From contig CP159918.1 in the NCBI GenBank assembly GCA_040616305.1, positions 930,001 through 994,000 on the forward strand: a stretch of 64,000 nucleotides of DNA. The letters are read 5' to 3'. The notes beneath the pieces are model-generated. The model had not been told where the DNA came from, searched no databases, and was given only the letters and a program-made list of their open reading frames with translations. This document shows, in pieces, positions 17,393 through 26,329 of the stretch. Position numbers and translations under genes: made by a program. The stretch is from UBA1876 sp003446665 (GTDB lineage Bacteria; Synergistota; Synergistia; Synergistales; Thermovirgaceae). Position 1 is the stretch's first letter, and each line of letters opens with the position of its first letter.

Positions 17393-18571
17393 ATGGCTGA
17401 AGGATTCACAAGGGTTTTAAATTTTCTTGCCAGAGGCATTTTTGCGCTTCTGGGTGGAGTGGTCGGTTATCAGCTTGCTTTGTGGACAATCGGCCACGAA
17501 TGGTGGCCCTGGGCGGGTTTCCCCCAGGTAATGGTTCCCTATATCCTCTTGATCATTGCCTTTGGGCTTGTGGGTTACCTGATTACCCCCGTTTTTACGA
17601 AATTCCTCGGCTTTATTGGTTCATCTTTGGAAAACAACCTCGAAAACCTCAGCTGGCACGATATTTCCGTAGCCACCATCGGCCTTATTGCAGGGCTATT
17701 GGTGGCCAATCTTATAGCCTTGCCTCTTGCCGATCTTCCCGTTATCGGCAGCTACATAGCAATTTTCCTGAATATCGTTCTCGGATATATAGGTGCCAGG
17801 ATCTTCCTCAAGCGCAGGGAGGAGATCCAGGGCATGTGGTCTTCGATAGGCGGCCTGAAAGACCGGTTGAGCATCAAAGGGCGAAAGTACAAACATCCCG
17901 GAGACCAGGGAGAGTCTCCCCATCCGGGTTTTGAAACGCTGGAAACCCCCGAACACAGGGCTTCCGTGAAAATACTTGATACCAGCGTAATTATCGACGG
18001 AAGGATCCTGGACATTGCCTCAACGGGCTTTCTGGAGGGGACCTTTGTCCTCCCCGGTTTTGTTCTCACTGAGCTTCAGGCCGTGGCCGATTCCACCGAC
18101 CCTACGAGGCGGACCAAAGGGCGAAGGGGACTGGACGTCATCAACGAAATGCAGAAAATTCCCTACATATCGCTGCAGATAGTGGAGACACCGCTGAAGG
18201 ACCTCGGGGTCGATTCGGTGGATGAAGGGCTCGTTGCCCTGGCCAAGGTAATGTCTGCAAAAGTTGTGACCACCGACTACAACCTCAACAAGATAGCCCA
18301 GATACAGGGAATAGAAGTTCTCAACGTCAATGAGCTGGCAAACGCCATGAAGCCGATGCTCCTTCCGGGGGAAGGGGTTATTGTGGACGTTATAAGGGAA
18401 GGCAAGGAGCCTCACCAGGGAGTAGGCTATCTGGACGACGGAACCATGATAGTCGTCGAGGAAGGCGAGAAATACATCGGAAAAAGAATCGAAGTGGTGG
18501 TAACTTCCATGCTGCAGACGTCGGCCGGCAGGATGGTTTTCGGAAAGATCAAAAAAGAGGTCAGGTCGTAA
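17393..18571 (+). CDS. Membrane PIN-TRAM domain protein (YacL type)
   Basis: 392 residues. Four N-terminal membrane segments (residues about 12-35, 46-70, 88-110, 115-135) are followed by a cytoplasmic PIN nuclease-like domain. That domain carries the acidic metal ligands in KILDTSVIIDGRI, DSVDEGLVALA and VVTTDYNLNK. A C-terminal TRAM RNA-binding domain starts near VIVDVIREGKEPHQGVGYL. The combination is the YacL family seen in Gram-positives and others. Its substrate is not known from sequence. It ends directly against ispDF (TAA then ATG). Confidence 0.92.
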   Translation: MAEGFTRVLNFLARGIFALLGGVVGYQLALWTIGHEWWPWAGFPQVMVPYILLIIAFGLVGYLITPVFTKFLGFIGSSLENNLENLSWHDISVATIGLIAGLLVANLIALPLADLPVIGSYIAIFLNIVLGYIGARIFLKRREEIQGMWSSIGGLKDRLSIKGRKYKHPGDQGESPHPGFETLETPEHRASVKILDTSVIIDGRILDIASTGFLEGTFVLPGFVLTELQAVADSTDPTRRTKGRRGLDVINEMQKIPYISLQIVETPLKDLGVDSVDEGLVALAKVMSAKVVTTDYNLNKIAQIQGIEVLNVNELANAMKPMLLPGEGVIVDVIREGKEPHQGVGYLDDGTMIVVEEGEKYIGKRIEVVVTSMLQTSAGRMVFGKIKKEVRS

Positions 18572-19735
18572 ATGGAATGGTCGTTCATAATACTGGCCGC
18601 GGGTGAAAGCCGTCGATTCGGGAAAGTAAACAAACTCGACCAGGAGCTTGAGGGTCTCCCCGTTTGGATGTGGAGCGTGGGCCTAGCGGAGCGACTCATG
18701 AAGGCGGGGAAAATACAAGAAACGGTCCTGGTTGTCCCGAAAGGGCAAGAGAAAAAGTTCCGCGACCAGGTCGAAGGGCTTGAGGGAAGGTGGCTTGTCG
18801 CCGCGGGCGGGAAAAGTCGCACAGAATCGGTCATAAAAGGCCTTGAAAGGGCATGTTGTGAGAAAGTTCTCCTGCACGATGCGGCGAGGCCTTTTGCCAG
18901 TGTTGCTTTGTGCGAAAGAGTAATGGGAAAGGTTCGAAGAGGAATCGGAGCGATCCCCCTGATCTCTGTGTCCGACGCCTTGAAAAAAATAGAAGATGAA
19001 AGGCCGCCGAAACATATTGAGAGAGACGGGCTTTTTGCGACCCAGACGCCCCAGGGCTTTTTCCGAGAGGAGATTTTGTCCGTTTTGTCAAGAAGGGACA
19101 AACCCTGTGCAGACGAGGGTCAGGCATGGATGGAAGCAGGGTTGAAACTGGAGACCGTGAAAGGGTTCTCTGAAAACTTCAAGATTACCTATCCGGAGGA
19201 TTTGAACCTGGCCGAAAAGGTCGCAAGGGGAAGGCGCAAGATCAGGACCGGTATAGGATATGACATTCATCCCCTTGCGCCGGGCAGGACCCTTGTCCTG
19301 GGAGGGTATCCCATCGAGTCCAACCTGGGGCCGGTGGGTCATTCAGACGGGGATGCTCTTTGTCACGCCATCAGCGACGCACTCCTCGGCGCGGCCGGAC
19401 AGCCGGATATCGGGACGTTGTTTCCCGCTTCCGACCCTTCCATTAAAGGAATCAGCAGTACAAAAATCCTGTCCGACGTGCTCGACAGGCTCAAAACTTG
19501 CCACTGGTCCGTGGAATGGGTGGATGCAGTGGTAGTGTTGCAGACTCCGAAGATCGGGCAAGAGATTGAGCGCATAAAGGAGACCCTCGATAGCGTTTTC
19601 ACAGACCACGGTTTTGCGGAAATCGTAAATGTTCGAGTGAAAAGTGGTGAAAGAACCGGTCCCGTTGGTGATTGTGAGGCGGTCATGTGTTATGCCGTAG
19701 TCACGATTTCAGGTATCGAAACACTCCGGGACTGA
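18572..19735 (+). CDS. ispDF: IspDF, bifunctional MEP-pathway enzyme
   Basis: A 387-residue fusion of two isoprenoid (MEP pathway) enzymes. The N-terminal IspD (to about residue 225) is the cytidylyltransferase, with ILAAGESRRFG and LLHDAARPF. The C-terminal IspF (from RTGIGYDIHPL) is the cyclodiphosphate synthase, with its D-x-H metal site in YDIHP and HSDGDALCHAISDALLGAAG. The IspE step between them is not encoded here. Such fusions occur in several bacterial groups. Confidence 0.94.
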   Translation: MEWSFIILAAGESRRFGKVNKLDQELEGLPVWMWSVGLAERLMKAGKIQETVLVVPKGQEKKFRDQVEGLEGRWLVAAGGKSRTESVIKGLERACCEKVLLHDAARPFASVALCERVMGKVRRGIGAIPLISVSDALKKIEDERPPKHIERDGLFATQTPQGFFREEILSVLSRRDKPCADEGQAWMEAGLKLETVKGFSENFKITYPEDLNLAEKVARGRRKIRTGIGYDIHPLAPGRTLVLGGYPIESNLGPVGHSDGDALCHAISDALLGAAGQPDIGTLFPASDPSIKGISSTKILSDVLDRLKTCHWSVEWVDAVVVLQTPKIGQEIERIKETLDSVFTDHGFAEIVNVRVKSGERTGPVGDCEAVMCYAVVTISGIETLRD

Positions 19736-19743
19736 GACGCTTG

Positions 19744-19772
19744 TTGCGTATCACATAAGCAGGGGATAAAAT
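19744..19772 (+). promoter_or_regulatory. Predicted sigma-70 promoter of guaB
   Basis: A -35 box TTGCGT (19744-19749) and a -10 box TAAAAT (19767-19772) are separated by exactly 17 bases just after the ispDF stop. Transcription would start near 19780 and leave a leader of about 105 bases before guaB. Confidence 0.55.
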
Positions 19773-19826
19773 CTCGGGCTAACGAACCGCAGTGAGTTCG
19801 AGAAAGGCAAGGCAACAGGCCGAAAA

Positions 19827-19868
19827 TACAACATCAAAGGCGGCGGCTTGATATTTTGTACGATTTTT
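19827..19868 (+). terminator. Terminator-like hairpin in the guaB leader (candidate attenuator)
   Basis: TACAA(c)ATCAA at 19827-19837 pairs with TTGAT(att)TTGTA at 19848-19860 around a GC-rich loop, and is followed by CGATTTTT. The structure lies between the predicted promoter and the guaB ribosome-binding site (AAGGAGG, 19869-19875). A second small stem (CGAAC...GTTCG, about 19784-19801) lies upstream. It matches no riboswitch class that I can recognise. Confidence 0.45.
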
Positions 19869-19884
19869 AAGGAGGCGAACAGAC

Positions 19885-21357
19885 ATGGAAAGGGACCGTT
19901 TCGTTCCCGACGAAGGGTTGACTTTCGACGACATGCTCCTCGTTCCCGGGTATAGCGAAATACTTCCGTCACAGGTCAGGATTCATTCGCGACTTACGCC
20001 CCAGATATCGCTGAATATACCTATCTGTAGTGCAGCCATGGACACCGTAACGGAAGGGAAGCTCGCCATCGCCCTTGCCAGGGAGGGCGGTTTGGGGATC
20101 GTTCACAAGAACATGAGTACCGAGGAGCAGGTTGCTGAGATAGACAAGGTGAAACGTTCCGAGTCGGGCGTTATAGTAGACCCCTTCTATCTGCATCCCG
20201 ACAACAAGGTTTCTGAAGCGGTGGAGCTTATGGAACACTATCATATTTCGGGTGTTCCAATAGTGGACGAAGACAAGAAACTGGTCGGTATAATCACCAA
20301 CCGGGATCTGAGGTTCGTCTCGGAATACGAACAGCCCATAAAAGAAGTCATGACCAAAGAAAACCTGATTACCGCTCCGGAAGGGACGAAGCTCGAAGGG
20401 GCAACGGAAATACTGCGCAGGCACAAAGTCGAAAAACTGCCTATAGTAGATGCCGACGGTGTGTTAAAGGGGCTTGTAACCATAAAGGACATCAGGAAAG
20501 CGAGAGACTTTCCAAATGCCTGCAAGGACGAACACGGACGTTTGCGCGTTGGTGCCGCCCTTGGTGTAGGGGAAGAGGCCCTTGCAGCAGCGGAAATATT
20601 CATCGACGCAGGGGCGGACGTACTCGTGGTCGATACCGCACATGGTCATTCCAGGTCTGTCATCGAGACGGTAAAGGCATTGCGGAAAAGACATCCCAGT
20701 GTGCCGCTCATCGCTGGAAATATCGCCACCGGGGAAGCTGCCGAAGCGCTTATTGAAGCAGGAGCGGACGGAGTAAAAGTAGGGGTCGGACCAGGGTCTA
20801 TCTGTACCACCCGGGTTGTCGCCGGCATAGGCGTTCCTCAACTTACGGCCATTATGGCTGCTGCTCGAGTGGCTCACAAAAAGGGCAAGACCGTCATCGC
20901 AGACGGCGGCATAAGGTATTCGGGGGACGTGGCAAAAGCCATAGCCGCAGGAGCCGATTCGGTTATGATAGGATCCCTTTTCGCCGGTACCGATGAAAGC
21001 CCCGGGGAAGTCGTCATCTATAGAGGGCGCTCCTTCAAAAGTTACAGGGGAATGGGTTCTTTGGGCGCCATGAAGGAAGGAAGAAGCAGGGAAAGATACT
21101 TCCAGCAGGACCGTCCCGATGAAAAACTGGTACCCGAAGGAATAGAAGGCCTGGTGCCCTACAAGGGGCCCCTTGGCGGGGTTGTGCAGCAGCTTGTAGG
21201 GGGGCTCCGCGCCGGCATGGGTTATGTGGGTGCAGCGGACATAGCGGAGTTGCAGGACAAAAGCAGGTTCGTAAAGATCACAGCCGCGGGGGTAAAAGAA
21301 AGTCATCCCCACGACGTGGTTATCACCAAGGAGGCGCCGAACTACTGGGTGGAATAA
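19885..21357 (+). CDS. guaB: IMP dehydrogenase
   Basis: 490 residues. It oxidises IMP to XMP, the committed step to guanine nucleotides. The TIM barrel is interrupted at about residues 95-205 by two CBS domains (VSEAVELMEHYHISGVPIV and LEGATEILRRHKVEKLPIV). The catalytic cysteine is in GVGPGSICTTR (about residue 306). The active-site flap includes GRSRERYFQ. A strong AAGGAGG site precedes the ATG. It is likely transcribed from its own promoter, with a structured leader. Confidence 0.97.
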   Translation: MERDRFVPDEGLTFDDMLLVPGYSEILPSQVRIHSRLTPQISLNIPICSAAMDTVTEGKLAIALAREGGLGIVHKNMSTEEQVAEIDKVKRSESGVIVDPFYLHPDNKVSEAVELMEHYHISGVPIVDEDKKLVGIITNRDLRFVSEYEQPIKEVMTKENLITAPEGTKLEGATEILRRHKVEKLPIVDADGVLKGLVTIKDIRKARDFPNACKDEHGRLRVGAALGVGEEALAAAEIFIDAGADVLVVDTAHGHSRSVIETVKALRKRHPSVPLIAGNIATGEAAEALIEAGADGVKVGVGPGSICTTRVVAGIGVPQLTAIMAAARVAHKKGKTVIADGGIRYSGDVAKAIAAGADSVMIGSLFAGTDESPGEVVIYRGRSFKSYRGMGSLGAMKEGRSRERYFQQDRPDEKLVPEGIEGLVPYKGPLGGVVQQLVGGLRAGMGYVGAADIAELQDKSRFVKITAAGVKESHPHDVVITKEAPNYWVE

Positions 21358-21374
21358 AATAAATTCCGTATACT

Positions 21375-21941
21375 GTTCCTTCAGGCCACACACGAGCGCA
21401 GTGTAGTGTGTTTGTTTTTGTGATTCCGGGTTTGTAAAGGTGGAATCTGGAATTTGACTTAGACTTGTTTTGATCGGTCTGCAGGCCGGGCATCGTTGGG
21501 TAAAGACGTGATATTGTTCCTGCAGGCCACACGCGAGTGTAGTGTGTTTGTTTTTGTGATTCCGGGTTTGTAAAGGTGGAATCTGGAATTTGACTTAGAC
21601 TTGTTTTGATCGGTCTGCAGGCCGGGCATCGTTGGGTAAAGACGTGATATTGTTCCTGCAGGCCACACGCGAGTGTAGTGTGTTTGTTTTTGTGATTCCG
21701 GGTTTGTAAAGATGGAATCTGGAATTTGACTTAGACTTGTTTTGATCGGTCTGCAGGCCGGGCATCGTTGGGTAAAGACGTGATATTGTTCCTGCAGGCC
21801 ACACGCGAGCGCAGTGTAGTGTGTTTGTTTTTGTGATTCCGGGTTTGCAAAGGTGGAATCTGGAATTTGACTTAGACTTGTTTTGATCGGTCTGCAGGCC
21901 GGGCATCGTTGGGTAAAGACGTGATATTGTTCCTGCAGGCC
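21375..21941 (+). repeat. Four-copy tandem repeat, 136/141-bp unit
   Basis: Four near-identical head-to-tail units: 21375-21515 (141 bp), 21516-21651 (136), 21652-21787 (136) and 21788-21928 (141), plus a partial fifth start to about 21941. Each begins GTTCCTGCAGGCCACAC (first copy GTTCCTTCAGG). The length difference is one 5-base indel near the start, so the order is long-short-short-long. Copies differ by only a few substitutions, for example GTAAAGG/GTAAAGA/GCAAAGG. No coding potential is credible. It fills the whole guaB-rimP spacer up to the rimP promoter. Confidence 0.95.
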
Positions 21942-21952
21942 GACGTAATTTG

Positions 21953-21982
21953 TTGCCACTCCAAGAGCCCGCATGTTATAAT
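21953..21982 (+). promoter_or_regulatory. Predicted promoter of the rimP-nusA-infB operon
   Basis: A -35 box TTGCCA (21953-21958) and a consensus -10 box TATAAT (21977-21982) are 18 bases apart, with an extended TGT just before the -10. It is one of the best sigma-70 type promoters in the window and follows the tandem repeat directly. Confidence 0.75.
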
Positions 21983-22017
21983 TTGCTAGTCTTCCGCCTG
22001 AACGAAAGCCTTTTCAA

Positions 22018-22052
22018 GGCGAAGAGCGGCGTGTGCCTGCTCTTCGCCTTTT
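22018..22052 (+). terminator. Intrinsic terminator/attenuator in the rimP leader
   Basis: A perfect 10-bp stem (GGCGAAGAGC at 22018-22027, GCTCTTCGCC at 22039-22048) with an 11-base loop is followed by TTTT. It lies about 30 bases after the predicted transcription start and 46 bases before rimP. It should therefore stop many transcripts unless antitermination occurs. The operon encodes NusA, so feedback control is plausible. Confidence 0.7.
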
Positions 22053-22098
22053 ATCTGTAGAGGCGGCCGGGCTTCGGAAATCTCAGTGGAGGTAGTGC

Positions 22099-22626
22099 AT
22101 GAAGGACCTTTTGGATGAAATTCTCAGTGACGCGAAAATTAAGGATATAGTCGAATCCGCGGGGTACGAATTTGTCGGTGCAGAAAGAGTGACCGAAAAC
22201 GGAAGGTCCGTCTTCAGGGTTTACATAGATTCCATAGGGGGCGTTTCGGTTTCCGACTGTGAGACCGTATCAAGGGAACTGGACAGGTTTCTTGAAAGGC
22301 ACTCCGAACTGGTTCCGGAGCATTTCTTTCTCGAGGTGAGTTCTCCGGGAATCGAGAGACCGTTGTTTACGTTGGAAGATTTCAGCAAATTCATCGGACG
22401 CAAGGTCAAGGTCCGGTTCCAGGAAAAGATAAAAGACAAAAGGCAACTTACAGCCGAGATAGCTGGCGTTGGCGAAGGGGTCGTCCGTTTCAGGGAAGAG
22501 AAAGAGGTTTTTCTGGATGTTCCCTTCGATAACATAACAAAGGCCAGACTTGTGGACGATGGGGAGGAAACCTCCCGGCTTATGGCAATGAAAAAGAAGG
22601 AACGGAAAAAAGGGAGGAAAAAGTAA
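22099..22626 (+). CDS. rimP: Ribosome maturation factor RimP
   Basis: 175 residues. It is needed for 30S subunit maturation. The N-terminal domain contains VFRVYIDSIGGVSVSDCETVSREL and EVSSPGIERPL; the C-terminal part is an SH3-like barrel. The Lys/Arg-rich tail (MKKKERKKGRKK) is longer than usual. GGAGG precedes the ATG. The last base of the stop is the first of the nusA start (TAATG). Confidence 0.93.
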   Translation: MKDLLDEILSDAKIKDIVESAGYEFVGAERVTENGRSVFRVYIDSIGGVSVSDCETVSRELDRFLERHSELVPEHFFLEVSSPGIERPLFTLEDFSKFIGRKVKVRFQEKIKDKRQLTAEIAGVGEGVVRFREEKEVFLDVPFDNITKARLVDDGEETSRLMAMKKKERKKGRKK

Positions 22627-23735
22627 TGCAATTAGGGCGTGATTTCGTTCGCGCTTTACGACAGATAACCCAGGAGAGAAAGCTGCCTCTGGAGATAATA
22701 TCGTCGGGCCTGGAGGCCGCCATGGTGTCGGCCTACCGAAAGTACAAGGGCGGGGACCAGGATGTGGAAATACATCTGGACCTGGACAACGGCGAGATGA
22801 CCATCTGTGAGGTGCGCCGCATCGTGGAAGAGGTGGAAGACCCGGACAAGGAAATGACAGTCGAAGAGGCGACTAACGCGGGATTTCCTGATGTGGCCGT
22901 CGGCGATATCATCAGGATAGAGGTCGCTCCCAAGAATTTCGGCAGGATAGCCGCCCAGACGGCGCGACAGGTTATCATACAAAGACTCAAGGATGCCGAA
23001 CGCCAGATAATCTACGAGGAATTTTCAGACAAGCTCGGGGACATGGTCAATGGAATAATTTTTAAATCCGAGAATGATTATGTCCTGGTAAGGCTCAACG
23101 ACAGGACCGAAGCCATCTTGCCAAGGGAAGAACGTATCGTCGGAGAATCTTACAGGCTTGGCGAGAGGTACAAATTCTACCTCCTGGAGGTGAGGCAGAC
23201 TTCAAAGGGGCCGAGGATAGTGGTGTCCCGAAGCCACCCGGGTCTTTTAAGGAAGCTTATGGAACTTGAGATCCCGGAAATCCAGGAAGGCACGGTCGAG
23301 ATCAGGGGCATAGTAAGGGAAGCCGGTGCGCGCGCAAAGGTTGCCGTCAGCACCCTTGACTCGAACGTGGACCCTGTGGGAGCCTGTATCGGAAACAACG
23401 GCGCGCGGATCAAGTCGATCTCGAAGGAACTGAACGGTGAGCGGGTGGACGTAGTGGTGTGGAGCAACGATCCCCTGCAGTTTATCCGCAATGCTCTTTC
23501 GCCGGCCCGCGTGGCCAAGGTGGAACCCATGGTGGAACAGGAAAAGGCGGTGCGGGTTTATGTCCGCCCTGATCAGTTGTCGCTGGCGATCGGGAAGGCC
23601 GGACAAAACGTCAGGTTGGCAGCCAGATTGACGGGATGGAAGATCGACATAAAAGCCCTTGAGCCTGAACGTCTTCCAACGTTGCAGGATCTTTTTGAGG
23701 ACATAATAATCGAGGAGAGCGACGAGTCCGAATGA
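22626..23735 (+). CDS. nusA: Transcription factor NusA
   Basis: 369 residues, the short form without the C-terminal acidic repeats of enterobacteria. Domains in order: the RNA polymerase-binding N-terminal domain (to about 125), an S1 domain (GDMVNGIIFKSENDYVLVRL) and two KH domains (VGACIGNNGARIKSISKELNGERVDVV and LAIGKAGQNVRLAARLTGWKIDI). It modulates pausing, termination and antitermination. The stop overlaps rnpM by 4 bases. Confidence 0.96.
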   Translation: MQLGRDFVRALRQITQERKLPLEIISSGLEAAMVSAYRKYKGGDQDVEIHLDLDNGEMTICEVRRIVEEVEDPDKEMTVEEATNAGFPDVAVGDIIRIEVAPKNFGRIAAQTARQVIIQRLKDAERQIIYEEFSDKLGDMVNGIIFKSENDYVLVRLNDRTEAILPREERIVGESYRLGERYKFYLLEVRQTSKGPRIVVSRSHPGLLRKLMELEIPEIQEGTVEIRGIVREAGARAKVAVSTLDSNVDPVGACIGNNGARIKSISKELNGERVDVVVWSNDPLQFIRNALSPARVAKVEPMVEQEKAVRVYVRPDQLSLAIGKAGQNVRLAARLTGWKIDIKALEPERLPTLQDLFEDIIIEESDESE

Positions 23736-24052
23736 GCCCTAAGGGCACGAATCGGGGAACACCCCGAAGGAAGCGGCCGCGTACCTGTGTCGGCTGCAGA
23801 AACGAAGAGGGGAAAAGGGAGCTTCTGAGGATAGTCAGGACGCCTGAAGGAGACCTACGCATAGATCTTGGAGGCAAGGCTACGGGAAGAGGGGCCTATT
23901 TATGCAAAAACCCCGAATGTCTCCAGGCCGCCCGCAAAAGGGACGCCCTCTCAAGGGCGTTGAAAGTAAAGGTGCCTCGCGAAATCTATGACGAACTGGA
24001 GAAACTTCTCTCGGAAAAAAAGGGAAATGAAGGCGGGGAGGCTGTGTCTTGA
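23732..24052 (+). CDS. rnpM: RnpM/YlxR, RNase P modulator family
   Basis: 106 residues of the YlxR (DUF448) family, whose Bacillus member binds RNase P RNA and modulates its activity. It shows the RTCVGCRNEEGKRELLRIVR opening and GGKATGRGAYLCKNPECLQAA, with the conserved cysteines and the GRGAYLC signature. The charged C-terminal tail is variable. It sits in the usual place between nusA and ylxQ. Confidence 0.9.
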   Translation: MSPKGTNRGTPRRKRPRTCVGCRNEEGKRELLRIVRTPEGDLRIDLGGKATGRGAYLCKNPECLQAARKRDALSRALKVKVPREIYDELEKLLSEKKGNEGGEAVS

Positions 24053-24390
24053 GGCGTCTTTTCGAAATCCTCGGAATGGCCCATAAGGCGAATATCCTTG
24101 TTTCGGGACAGACGAGGATTAAAAATGAACTGAGACGGGGAAAACGGCTTCTGGTCATGCTGACGGAAGACCACTCCCGTAACGTTATGTCGGCTATAGC
24201 CGGGTACCATGAAAGAGGACGTTGCAAGGTCGTCGTTATGAAAGGCGTCACGAGAAACTCGATAGCAAACCAGCTTGGTCTTGGACGAACGCAGATTCTG
24301 GCTATTCCAGAGCAAAATGGATTGGCGGAAAAGATAGAGGCGCTCGTGACGGAGGGGGTCGATATGAATGAGCAAGATTCGAGTGTATGA
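24049..24390 (+). CDS. ylxQ: YlxQ-like L7Ae-family RNA-binding protein
   Basis: 113 residues resembling L7Ae/L30e kink-turn binding proteins (FEILGMAHKANILVSGQTRIKNELRRGKRLLVMLTEDHS). It starts with TTG 24049, preceded by GGCGGGGAGG and overlapping the rnpM stop. It overlaps infB by 23 bases. Position between rnpM and infB supports the YlxQ assignment, although sequence similarity is moderate. Confidence 0.8.
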   Translation: MRRLFEILGMAHKANILVSGQTRIKNELRRGKRLLVMLTEDHSRNVMSAIAGYHERGRCKVVVMKGVTRNSIANQLGLGRTQILAIPEQNGLAEKIEALVTEGVDMNEQDSSV

Positions 24391-26329
24391 ACTGGCGAAA
24401 ATGGTAGGCATGTCCAACAAGGAGCTTATGAAAATGCTGGAGGACCTGGGCATCGAAGTTAAAACACATATGAGCTCCATAGATTCGGAAACGGCGCAAC
24501 TGGTCGAGGCCGCCCTGGGAGAAACCGGTGCTGCCCGAGAGCAGGAAAAAACTGAAGAGGCCATAAAGGAACGTGTTTCGATTCAAAAAGGGATTACCGT
24601 GTCCGAGGCGGCCCAGGCCTTGGGAGTCAGTCCCGCCGAGGCGGTAAAGGCCCTGGTTTCCGCCGGGTACATGGTACCCGCGACGGCGCCGCTTGAGGAA
24701 GATATCGCCGAGGTACTGTCGGGGGCTTTTGGTAAAGATCTTGTAATCGTGGAAGAAAAGGTCGAGGGAAAAGCCGAACCCGTCAAACGAGCGGCACCCA
24801 AAGGCAAGAAACTCGAATCCAGGGCACCGATAATTACAGTCATGGGTCACGTTGACCACGGCAAGACGACCCTTCTGGACTATATCAGAAAAACTAAAAT
24901 GACCGAGCGCGAAGCAGGAGGTATTACCCAGCACATAGGGGCTTCCATTCTGGTTTATCAAAACAGGGAGATAGTCTTTCTCGATACGCCCGGTCACGAA
25001 GCGTTCACCTCCATGCGGGCGAGGGGCGCCCAGGCAACGGATATAGTCATCCTTGTGGTTGCAGCCGACGACGGAGTCATGCCCCAGACGGTGGAGGCCC
25101 TGAACCACGCCAAAGCCTCTGGTGTTCCTATAGTGGTAGCCGTAAACAAGATAGACAAGCCAGACGCCCGGCCCGACAGAGTGCGCCAGCAGTTGGCAGA
25201 TCACGGTCTGATCCCCGAAGAGTGGGGCGGAGATACCATATTCGTGGACATTTCGGCGAAAACCGGAGTGGGAATAGACCAGCTTCTTGAGATGGTCCTA
25301 CTCGTGGCTGACATGAGCGAGTTGAAGGCCGATCCGACCATTGAGCCGGAAGGCGTGGTCATCGAAGCAGAGCTTGACAAGGGCAAGGGGCCGGTGGCCA
25401 CCGTTATAGTCCAGCAGGGGACACTCAAGAGGGGCGACATAATCCTTACCGACAGCGCCTGGGGAAGGATCCGTGCAATGATCGACGACAAGGGTAAACA
25501 GGTCGACGAGGCGGGCCCCAGCAAGGCCGTCGAAATACTCGGTTTCAACGGTGTCCCCCAGCCCGGTGAGCTTTTCCGGACCGTAACCAGCGAAAAGGAA
25601 GCCAGGCAGATCATCGACGAGAAAACGCAAAAACAGAAAGAGGCCGAGGCGGTTCCGGCAAGACGTATAACCCTGGAGGACCTCTACGAGAAAATGCAGG
25701 AAGGCGAGACGCCGTCCCTGAAAGTGGTTATAAAATGCGATGTCCAGGGGTCTCTGGAAGCTCTCAAGAGTTCGCTGAAAAAACTGGAGACCGATGAAGT
25801 CCAGATAGATTTCGTGCATGAAGGAGTAGGGCGGATATCCGAGTCGGATGTCATGCTGGCTTCCGCGTCGGAGGCTATCATTATAGGATTCAACGTCAGG
25901 CCCGACTCGAATGCCAAAAAGATGGCCGAGGCCGAAGGGGTCCAGATTCGACTTTACAGGGTCATCTACGATGTTATCGATGATGTCAGGTCTGCTTTGG
26001 AAGGCATGCTCGCCCCGACGATAAAGGAGAAGGTCATAGGCCAGGCGGAAGTTCGTGCCGTCTTCAAGGTGCCCAGAGCGGGTAAGATAGCCGGCTGTTA
26101 TGTCCAGGAGGGCGTGATAAGGCGCAACGCCAAGGTAAGGCTCATAAGAGACGGTGTCGTCGTATGGGACGGAAACCTCGAGGCATTGAGACGCTTCAAG
26201 GATGACGTAAGGGAAGTCTCCGCCGGGTATGAATGCGGGATAAACCTCGCCAATTTCCAGGATGTGCGCGAAGGTGACATCATTGAAGCCTATGAACTAG
26301 TGGAGGAGAAAAGGACACTGGACGTATGA
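24368..26329 (+). CDS. infB: Translation initiation factor IF-2
   Basis: 653 residues, a short IF-2 with a reduced N-terminal extension. It begins with the IF2_N motif (MSKIRVYELAKMVGMSNKEL) and has a second IF2_N-like repeat at about residue 78 (ITVSEAAQALGVSPAEAVKAL). The GTPase domain carries GHVDHGKTT, DTPGHEAF and NKID. Domains II-IV follow to the fMet-tRNA binding C-terminus. Confidence 0.96.
   Translation: MSKIRVYELAKMVGMSNKELMKMLEDLGIEVKTHMSSIDSETAQLVEAALGETGAAREQEKTEEAIKERVSIQKGITVSEAAQALGVSPAEAVKALVSAGYMVPATAPLEEDIAEVLSGAFGKDLVIVEEKVEGKAEPVKRAAPKGKKLESRAPIITVMGHVDHGKTTLLDYIRKTKMTEREAGGITQHIGASILVYQNREIVFLDTPGHEAFTSMRARGAQATDIVILVVAADDGVMPQTVEALNHAKASGVPIVVAVNKIDKPDARPDRVRQQLADHGLIPEEWGGDTIFVDISAKTGVGIDQLLEMVLLVADMSELKADPTIEPEGVVIEAELDKGKGPVATVIVQQGTLKRGDIILTDSAWGRIRAMIDDKGKQVDEAGPSKAVEILGFNGVPQPGELFRTVTSEKEARQIIDEKTQKQKEAEAVPARRITLEDLYEKMQEGETPSLKVVIKCDVQGSLEALKSSLKKLETDEVQIDFVHEGVGRISESDVMLASASEAIIIGFNVRPDSNAKKMAEAEGVQIRLYRVIYDVIDDVRSALEGMLAPTIKEKVIGQAEVRAVFKVPRAGKIAGCYVQEGVIRRNAKVRLIRDGVVVWDGNLEALRRFKDDVREVSAGYECGINLANFQDVREGDIIEAYELVEEKRTLDV

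Noticed and set aside
21459..21974. A 171-codon minus-strand open frame with internal repeats across the tandem repeat array
   Set aside because: The reading frame only survives because the DNA repeats; there is no ribosome-binding site, the unit lengths 136 and 141 are not multiples of three, and the composition is not protein-like.
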